Origin: Zygnema cylindricum
Taxonomy: Eukaryota; Streptophyta; Zygnematophyceae; Zygnematales; Zygnemataceae
DNA length: 13,936 bases
Direction of reading: 5' to 3'
Assembly (NCBI GenBank): GCA_037447655.1
Contig: JBBHKE010002156.1
Coordinates: 64,001 to 77,936, forward strand
The translations under genes and the position numbers were made by a program. Shown here piece after piece: positions 1 through 8,400 of this stretch. Position 1 is the stretch's first letter; every line of letters starts with the position of its first letter. Under the pieces are notes generated by a model. The model made no database searches. It saw nothing but the letters and a program-made list of their open reading frames with translations, and was not told the origin of the DNA.

Positions 1-1
1 C

Positions 2-154
2 GGCCAGCGGAACCCCTCCAACGGAACTGCGATACTGCCGCCCTCATGGAGCGTGCTGGGGCTGGAGCTATCCACGGGGCCCTGCCCGAGGTCGCCGAGG
101 GACCTCAAGATGCTGGTGGAGCACACGCAGGCGACTGCATTTGTGTTCTTGGAG
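2..154 (+). CDS. Exon 1 (5' partial): start of DSP domain
   Basis: Read in the frame beginning at base 2, this ends GPCPRSPRDLKMLVEHTQAT...FVFLE and is followed by donor GTGAGA at 155 (phase 0). The pattern fits the first strand and helix of laforin/SEX4-type phosphatases: a small-residue/Gly turn, Pro-Arg, then a helix followed by an AVxxLQxE-like strand ending just before the next exon. The frame beginning at base 1 is also open, so the frame rests on this similarity and on phase agreement with exon 2. The true exon start is upstream of the window or not recognisable. Confidence 0.6.
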
Positions 155-1674
155 GTGAGAGGGAGAGGGAGGGAGAGGGAGGGAGAGGGGAAACGTTGTA
201 TTTTGGAGACAAACCGTGCGCTTAAATCAAATCGGATCGACGATCAAATCCGCACGGCGATCCGGCGATCGCGAACCGTCAATCCAGATCCGGGGCTATC
301 ATCTCAGGATCAAAGAAAAGGCGCGGCAATTTTTTTGGAGATCCGTCAAAGAGCCTCAAAAAATCAGGAAGGACTAGGGGGGAAGAGGGAAGAGAAGATT
401 ATGGGCAGAACGATAGGAGGAGAAGCAGAGAGGTGGGAGAATTGAGAAAGGGAGGAGGGGGGGGGAGAGAGAAAGAGAAATTGGTCTTTTAATTTCTGCC
501 ATAAAGAAAAGCCAGGGAGCCATTGGCGTAGTTTTCATTTTCTGGACGTCTTTTTCTCTCTCCCTCTCTCCCTCCCTCCCTCTCTCTCTCTCTCTCCCTC
601 TATTTAATCTTTTTTTTTACTGGCATCTTCCTCTCTTTCCCTCTCTCTACCCTTCTCTATTTGCATTTTTTTTTCCTTTTCCTTGAAGACTATTCCTCCT
701 CTAAAGTTATTCTTTTATCAGTTTTGCTACCTCTTTCTCCTTCTGCCACCCTCTCTACTATTTTGCCTCTCCCTTTTCTTCCCTTGTATCCATCTCTCCC
801 TCCCTATCCCTCCTTTCTCCCGCTCTCTCTCTTTGAATCTCTTCCCTCCCGCCTCTTTCTCTCTCTCCCTCTCCTCCATTGTTTAGCCTTACACCTACTA
901 TTTATTGTCTCTCCTCATTTCTCTCCCTATTCTCTTTCGCTTTTCTCTTTCATTTTCTGAAAATGTGTGACGCCTCTCTCCCTTTCTAAACCAGCTTTTG
1001 TCCTTTGTTACCTTTTGCTTTGCCTTGTCTTTTTGTTGTCTTTTTTGTCTTTTATTGGTTTTTGTCTTGCTGCCTATCTTTCTAGACCAGCTTTTGTCTT
1101 CTCTATCTTTTGCTTTGCCTTTTGTTTTGTCTTTTGTCTTTAAATGGCTTTTGTCTTTCCGCCTTTCTTTTTAATCCAGGTTTTTCCTTATCTTATCTTT
1201 TGCTTTGCTTTGTCGTTTGTTGTTCTTTTTGTCATTTTGTCAGACTGAGGACGGATGCGCGAGATTGGGACTGGACTGGAACAAGTTTCGAGAGAGGGCG
1301 TCAGAGCAGGGATTGGTGGCCATTAAGATTTCCATGCGAGAGGGAGACTACCAGGATCAGGTGAGATGTAGCACGGAATGGAGGGATAGGGAGAAAGAGG
1401 TGAGAAATAACAGTATATGATAAAAAAGGGAGAGGTAGAGGTAGAGGGATAGGGAGAGGGAGAGGGAGAGATGAGATATATCAATAAGTGACGGGAGAGG
1501 GCAAGGAAGAGGGAGATGTAATAATGAATGATGGGAGAGGGAGAGGTGATGTTTAATAGTAAATGACGGGAACGGAAATGGAGTTTACCAGGGTCAGGTG
1601 AGATAAAGCAATAAATAACGGGAGAGGGAGAGGGTGACTGAAAAAGAGCTGAGAAGGATTTGAATAAGGATCTG

Positions 1675-1732
<58 letters not shown>

Positions 1733-2402
1733 GTTTCCGTTTCTCTTTCTGCAACTGATCTTTCTGTTTTAGTTTTTTGTAGGCTGCTGCTTTACCTGAA
1801 GCTGTGAGGGCAGTTTCCACTCTGGTGGAGTTAGGGTACAAAGTACATGTCAGTTGTACTACGGGAATCGAACGAAGCCCATTGGTTGCCTTAGGGTGAG
1901 TGAATTTCTATTTTTATTCACCCTATAACTCAGTTTTTTTTTCTTTCTATGTTTTGTTTTTGGACTGTCTGGCAAAAGGCCCTTTTTTTTATGGTCTTAG
2001 GGTTAGTGAAATTCTGTTTCTAACCTTAGAAAACCCTGAATGTCTGTTTTATTTTGTTTTGCTTTCATTTTTCTGCTTCAGGAGCTGTTTTTGACAGATA
2101 AAGAACCTTCTCTTCAAGTCCTTGTCTTGTCTTTTACTGTTTGTTGTATTTTTGTGTACCTGTTTTTACCTTTCCGGTATTATACTTGTTTGTCCTCATG
2201 TATGGAATTTATTGCTTCGTGTTGGAATTTTAGCGTTGTCTGGCTTTCACACAATTGTAGTGTACTTTTCTATTTCGGCTGTTTTTTTTTCTTTCATTTT
2301 ATTTATTTATTTTTTCATGTGTGCAGATATCTCACTTTTATTAAGGGGATGGAGTTCACTGATGCGGTGGAGGTTATCAGTGATAACAATCCGGCTGCTC
2401 TG

Positions 2403-2499
<97 letters not shown>

Positions 2500-5400
2500 G
2501 TCTCTCTCTCTCTCTCTGCCTCTCTCTCTCTCTCTGCCTCTCTCTCTCTCTCTCTGCCTCTCTCTCTCTCTCTCTGCCTCTCTTTGAATTGTGGTAAGGG
2601 GTAAACTTACAAATGAATTTTCTGAAGAAAGGTTCTTCTTACAGAAAATTCCTTTTCTTACAGATGATCATTCTTCATACAGATTCTTCTTACAAATACA
2701 GATTCCTCTTATAGATATTTGTCCTTATTACGGAGGTGTAGGTTCTTCCCACAGATGAAGATTCTTCTTACATATTCATTTTGTTTGCTGTTTTTTTTTG
2801 TTTTTACCGAACCTATGGTTTTTTTATTGATGTATGTTTTATGTCTTTTTCTGTTTTTTCTTACAGGCTAAGACCCGAATGGCCGCTGGAGATTTGAAGA
2901 GAGTTTCTGCTCTTGCTCACGAAGTTTCTCAACGGCGTGTCGCAGCCCGACAACCCGGAACTCCGGCTGATGACTGGCTGGTACAAAACAGAAACTCTAA
3001 AACAATATTTTTTTGGGAAGTTTGTTTTTGTTTGTTTATTTTGGTCTTTTTGTTATGTACCACATCTATTTCTATAATTCTGGCTGGTACAAAAATGAAC
3101 CCTTGAAGAGTGTTTTTATGGGTATTTGTTTTTGTTTGTTTTGTTTGTCTTTATTATATACGGCAGTTATTTATACAAAACTAGCTGTTTAAGAAAAGAA
3201 ACCCAAAAAAGTTTGTTTTTTTGGGTATTTTTTTGTTTGTCTTACTTCTGGATTTGAGCTATGGTACTGAAAAAGAACTCCAACTAAATTTGGTTATCTG
3301 TTTGTTTTCTTTTGGACTGGCTGTTTTTTCAGTACTGGCTGGTGCAGAAAACTTGTTTTCTGTTGGTTTTTGTTTATTATTTTACCTTTTTTTCAGTTTT
3401 GTTTTTTTTTGTTTTGGTTTGATGATGGCTATGTTTTGTACCGCTCTTAAACCGAAGTTCGAAAAATTGGACTATATCGACTATTTTTATTTATTTATTA
3501 TTATTATTATCAGCATTATTGTTATTATTATTGTTATGTTATTTTTTGATTTTGTTGTTTTTTCTTGGCCTGTGACTTTGTGTTGCAGCAGCTGAACTAC
3601 GGATATATGAAAGAAGATTTAAAGTAAAAAAATTATTTTGTATTGCCTAATGTGGGTTTTTTTTTTTTTTTTTGGCAGACTGCCCAGCAATTGTTGGTCG
3701 CAGAAGCTTTTGAAAGGGGAGTTGCAACAGATATCACTTTATCTGATGCTGTTTCTAAGGTACCTACCTTATTTCAAGGTTATTTAGGGATTTCTAAGGT
3801 TGTATGTTCTCTGTTTTTGTCACGGAATTAGGAGAGAGGAGAAGAAAGAGGAGGAAATTTGTTCCTTTTTTTTATATATATCAGTGTATTTGGATTTAAA
3901 GGTAATGAGTAATGCTGGAAGCTGATTGGAAAAATGGCTTTTTGATTCTGTTTGCAATGGAATATATGTTTTTTTTTTTGCAGGTGGCAAGTATTAAAGC
4001 AAACCGAGCAGCTTTGGAAGAATTGGCTGTCCATAAGGTATTTTTTATTTTCATAACTTCACGATTTATCAATTATTTTTTCTCCTTTTCCTTTTCTTTG
4101 GTGTTATTGCTTCCTTTGAACCTCTCTTCTTTTCATCTGAATACATAATCTGCTTTGTCGTGGGCTTATTCTAATGTTGGGTATTTTGAATATTTTTCCT
4201 GTTTCTCTCTCTTTCCCCTGCCCCTCCCTCCATCTCTCCCTCTCTCTCACTCTCTTTCCCTCCCTCCCTTTTTCTTGAAGTGAATGCTGAAGATCACTCT
4301 TGCCTTTAACTCATTTCTTTTCCATTTGTCCTTTTTTTTTTTCAGGCGAATGCTGAAAAGGCGATGCAAGCAGCAAATGCATCAAAAGATCGAATCGATT
4401 TTTTCGCCCGGCAATTACAATCTTTAAAAGAAAAAGAAGATGCTGCTCGACTCCAAGCTCTCACTGCTTTGAGAGAGAAGGAAGCTCTCGCTCGACAAGT
4501 CGAATTTTTGACCGCGAGAGAGGGAATTGCCACTGAATCGGCCGAAAAAGTGAAAGAAGAACTCCAAGCTGTTACTGAACTCGCTCAAAAGCTTGAGTTA
4601 CGAGAAGGAGAAGCGAAACAAGCCGCAGAAACTGCGACCGCAAAAGCAAAAGAACTCGCTTTTCAAGTTGATAGACTTCGACAAGCTGAAGCAACGGCTA
4701 AGAAAGAGGCTCAAGTGGCGAACACAAAGCTGCAAACTGTTATCGGAAAACTGACTACCATGGAAGCGAGTTTGGCGGAAGCTCAAGCAGCGAAAGACAG
4801 TGCAAATCAGCATGTGAAGGAGCTTCTCAGTCAGGTGAAGACTTCATTTTTTTGTTTCTTTTTGTTTTTGCCTGTTTGTTCTTTGTCCTTGTCTTCTTCG
4901 TGAAGGAGAGGGAAGGGGAGAGGGAGAGGTAGAGGGACAGGGAGTATCATGCTAAAGAAACTTAAAAAAAAAGGAAGCTAAATTAAGAGATTTTGTGATT
5001 TTTTGTGTTTGATTTGAGCATGTAAAAAACGCTTAAGAAACCCTAAAAAATTATGGCTGATTATAAAAATGTGTTGCTTTTGAGCAGATAAGCCAAGCGT
5101 CATCTTCCTCCAAGGATGCAAAAACCATGGCGGAAAAAATCTCTGAACTCTCAAATTTGGAATCTGCCGCCACAGCTTCTGCTGCATTAGCAAAGGAAAG
5201 AGTTGATTTCTTCCAAAGGTAAGAGAAAAAACCTCAAAAAACACCCTAGGAAACTCTGAAGAGCTATATCTTTTCTATTTGGACTGACATAAACTGTAAC
5301 TGTTATCTTTTCAAGGTTTGTTAAAGGTTTTTTTTGACGGTTGTTTCTTTATTCTTGCAGACAAGTTGCGGCTCTAAAAGAACGAGAAGCGATTACTCGA

Positions 5401-8400
5401 GACCAAGCAAAGATTGCGAATGCAAAATTGGTGAAGTTGGGAGAGGAGCTTGAAAGTACAGCTCGTAGGGAAGCTTCTGTGAAGGAGCAGGTTGTACTTT
5501 TGCAGGGACAGGTGTCACAGCTGGCACAGCAAGTGAAGACTTTAGAGACAGAGGCGACGAAAAAGGTGGAGAAACCCGTGGAGAAACCGGAGGTTCCGAC
5601 GACTATCCAAGTCTCTGCAGCTGATGTAAGTGTGCAGATAATTAGGGCAAGCAGAAAACATGTTTTGAGATAGTTTTAGGATTTTTTTTCTCTGAGGATA
5701 CTATTGGAAACTGGCGGGAGCTGTTTGGTTTGTGCAGGAAAATTAGGGTAAGTAGGATTTTTTTCCGGATTAAATTTTGAACTTAGGTTTTACTGTTTTG
5801 AAATAGGAGGGCACTGATGGGAGTCTCACGGTCTTGTCTTGTTGTTTTGTTTACGGGAGGATTACAGAATGCCGAGGTTAAGAAACTTTTGGAGGAACTT
5901 GCCGCGGCTCAGAAGAGGGAAACGAAAGCTGTGGAAACTGCTACGTTTGCTCAGGATCAAGTCCAATTTCTCCATCGTCGGATTGAAAATCTTAAGGAAA
6001 AAGAAGCGAAAGCAATTAAACAGATGGAGGAGCGTATGGAAACCTTCCAGAAGGAAGTTATGGCGAAAGCCCAGCGAGAAGTCGAGCAAAAGACCGCTGT
6101 CGCTTTGAAAGAGATGAGTTCTCAATTGGAGAGAGTACAGAAAGCTTCTACCAAAGCAATTGAAGCATCCAATGTCGCCAAAGAACAACTCGACTTTTTC
6201 CACCGTCGACTGGATTTAATCAAAATCCGAGAGGAGAAAGCAAAACAAACCACTGAGGAACGTATCAAGGTCTTTACTTCGCAGGTTTCGCAACTCCGAG
6301 AAAAACTCGCAGCGGCTGACGTGGCAGCTGCAGAAGCTGACAAGAAAATTTTATCTCTTTCCACGCAAGTTGCAGAAATTGAGAAGAAGGAGATTGCTTT
6401 CGCTGAAGCTGCCAAAGCCGCAGGTGCCCCTCTTCTCTCTGCTAGAAGCAGAAAAATTATGGCTCCTCTACCTCCACCCCCATGGTTGCCAGTTGTCAAG
6501 AATATACAAATATATATGGCTAGAGCCATTCTGGGAAGTGGTCTTGGAAAAACTTTGTTGGGAGCTGCCCCAAGGCTTCTCAGATAGGGAGAAAGAAGAG
6601 GTGGTATAAAATATTGTGGTATATTATTGGTAAAAATGGTTCGTTAGGCTCAAGAAGTCCGTTTGGGGTTGGGGTTTTCTTTTAGGTATTGTATGGATGG
6701 AGGAGGGGGAAGGAGAAGGAGACAGCGCAGGCACGAAAGAGAGAGGTTAGGAGAGGGCATTTTGTCCGTTTCTGGGGATGTATAAATGTACAGAGTTTAT
6801 ATATAACTAAGTAATGAAAAGTTTCTTATCAGGTTTTCCGTGAGCTCGAACCTGTGTCTGATTTTGCGGTTCCACGCGAGTTGTGTTTGTGTATGTTCTT
6901 TCTCCGTTTGTTCTCTCTCCCTCTCTCTCTTTTTCTTCCTTTCGGTGATCTCACAAAGGTTATATGGTGGATGGCAGGAAAAAAACAGCCACTCAGGAAC
7001 CTGAAAAGAGTGATGAAAGAAAAGAAAAAGAACCATTCTCAAAACCTGAATATGAATCCTACACACGAAAAAAGATCCTAACTAATCTGTCCTAAAGTTG
7101 GTGAAGGTTTGGACTGGTTTTTTTACAGGACTTCGTGTGGAGTACTTCTTCCGACATATTGAACAGTTGAAGGAGAAGGAGACAGCTGCGAGAAATGCCG
7201 CGGCTCAAGCAAATGAACAAACAAAACTTCTTCGACGAAAAATTGTCGATCTTGAAAGGAAGGAGGCTCAAGCGGCGGCCATGGCCAGTAAATATAGGGA
7301 AAAGGTTGTAGAAATGACGCAGTCTGCAACGGAGCTGACCACGGAACTGCAGCAAGTGAAGGAGAGAGAGACGATGTTGTTGGGAGCTTTGGAGGACGGT
7401 ACAGGGATCATAAAGATTGCCATGGAGGCTGACGAGACTGTCAAGCAACTCAGGTGAGAGAGGGAGAGAGAGAGTGGGAGAGAGGAAATGTCTAAGAAAT
7501 GAAGAGACTGCAGCTTCAATAATTGCATTAAGCTGAAAATTTTGTATTTTTTTTTCTTATCTTTTTTCCTTTTTTTAGTTGATATTTACCGGAAAGATCA
7601 AAATGAAACTAAAATGATAATCTGGAGCTGAACTATAATCTGAGCTGCGATTTCCTCTTCTTTTTGTTGATATTTTTCAGGAAAGAGGCTACAAAAATGG
7701 CTTCCGATTTGACAGATGCACGAATCCGAGCGGATCGACTGGCAGCAGAATTGGAGCAGTCCCTTGTGGCGGCTGGAAAGAAACCTCGTCACTGGAATGA
7801 CTTGGACAAGAGTGCTGCCGTAGCTGTGAGTAACCCTAAAAAGCTATTTTATAAACTTTCTAGTTTAGAGTAACTTTTGGATATTCACCGCACTGGAATG
7901 GTTTTGGGCAAAAGCTCTTATGTAGCTTTGGACAACCCTAAAAATCATGTTATAAATTTTCTAGTGTAGAGGAACTTTTTGATGAGCAATGTCGCTGGAA
8001 TGATTAGGTCAGAAGCTCTGCAGTAGCTGTGAGTAACCCTAGAAAACCATTATGAAATTTTTTATAATGTAGAATAACCTTGTTATGATTTCAGTAAGTT
8101 TTGTCCAGCGGCTGTGAGTTGCCTGAAAACCTTCAAGCATCTGATAAGCAACTTTCCAATTGAAGTGCATCATTCACTATGTGATGAAAAAAATAAGGAA
8201 TGTGATGTATGATGTTTTTTGCAGAAAGCGGAACAGGATCTGGTTTCAAAAATGTATATACGATGAATGTTTTTGATGGATATGGTGACAAATTTCTGAT
8301 GACTAAAGACTTTAATTATGATTTTGTTACGAGTAGAACAGGAACTGTCTTGAAACTGTCTACAATGAATGTCTTCTAATGAATGAAACTTAATTATGGT

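Larger units (their letters stand above)
155..1243 (+). other. Intron 1 with GA tract, CT tracts and three acceptor-side repeats
   Basis: This 1,089-bp intron runs from GTGAGA to TTTTGTCAG. It starts with a GA-rich stretch (155-190), has a second purine tract at about 400-480, becomes CT-rich from about 550 to 960, and ends in three T-rich tandem repeats at about 985-1243. Open frames within it, such as the Leu/Ser/Pro-rich ones at 661-960, are low-complexity CT translations and not genes. Confidence 0.7.

Noticed and set aside
53-445. 130-codon frame running through exon 1 into intron 1
   Set aside because: Only the part up to 154 is supported; beyond GTGAGA it becomes Gly/Arg/Glu repeat from a GA tract.
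661-960. Leu/Pro/Ser-rich membrane-like frame in intron 1
   Set aside because: Pure pyrimidine-tract translation; no splice sites or family similarity.
1323-1841. Minus-strand 172-codon open frame
   Set aside because: It consists of Arg-Glu and Ser-Pro low complexity from GA/CT repeats and overlaps two well-supported plus-strand exons.
2400-2597. Leu-Ser repeat protein segment read from the CT microsatellite
   Set aside because: It is a translation of (CT)n in any frame, ends in a stop at 2595, and has no in-phase donor to exon 5.
3221-3595. Hydrophobic 124-codon frame in intron 5
   Set aside because: T-rich sequence encodes Phe/Leu/Val by chance; it lies inside the repeat-built intron with no matching splice phase.
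3589-3623. Short segment QLNYGYMKEDLK / AELRIYERRFK as an extra exon between exons 5 and 6
   Set aside because: Entering in phase 0 it leaves in phase 2 and cannot join exon 6; the other frame needs a phase-1 entry that exon 5 does not give. Direct joining of exons 5 and 6 is in phase, and the segment resembles a duplicated exon 6 edge.
6122-6529. Minus-strand 135-codon frame opposite exon 11
   Set aside because: Antisense shadow of a coiled-coil exon; composition and splice evidence favour the plus strand.
6854-7081. 75-codon frame in intron 11 as an alternative exon
   Set aside because: No convincing acceptor or phase agreement, and it crosses a CT tract.
7092-7448. Minus-strand 118-codon frame opposite exon 12
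   Set aside because: Antisense shadow: the plus frame carries the repeated motif, correct splice sites and phase.
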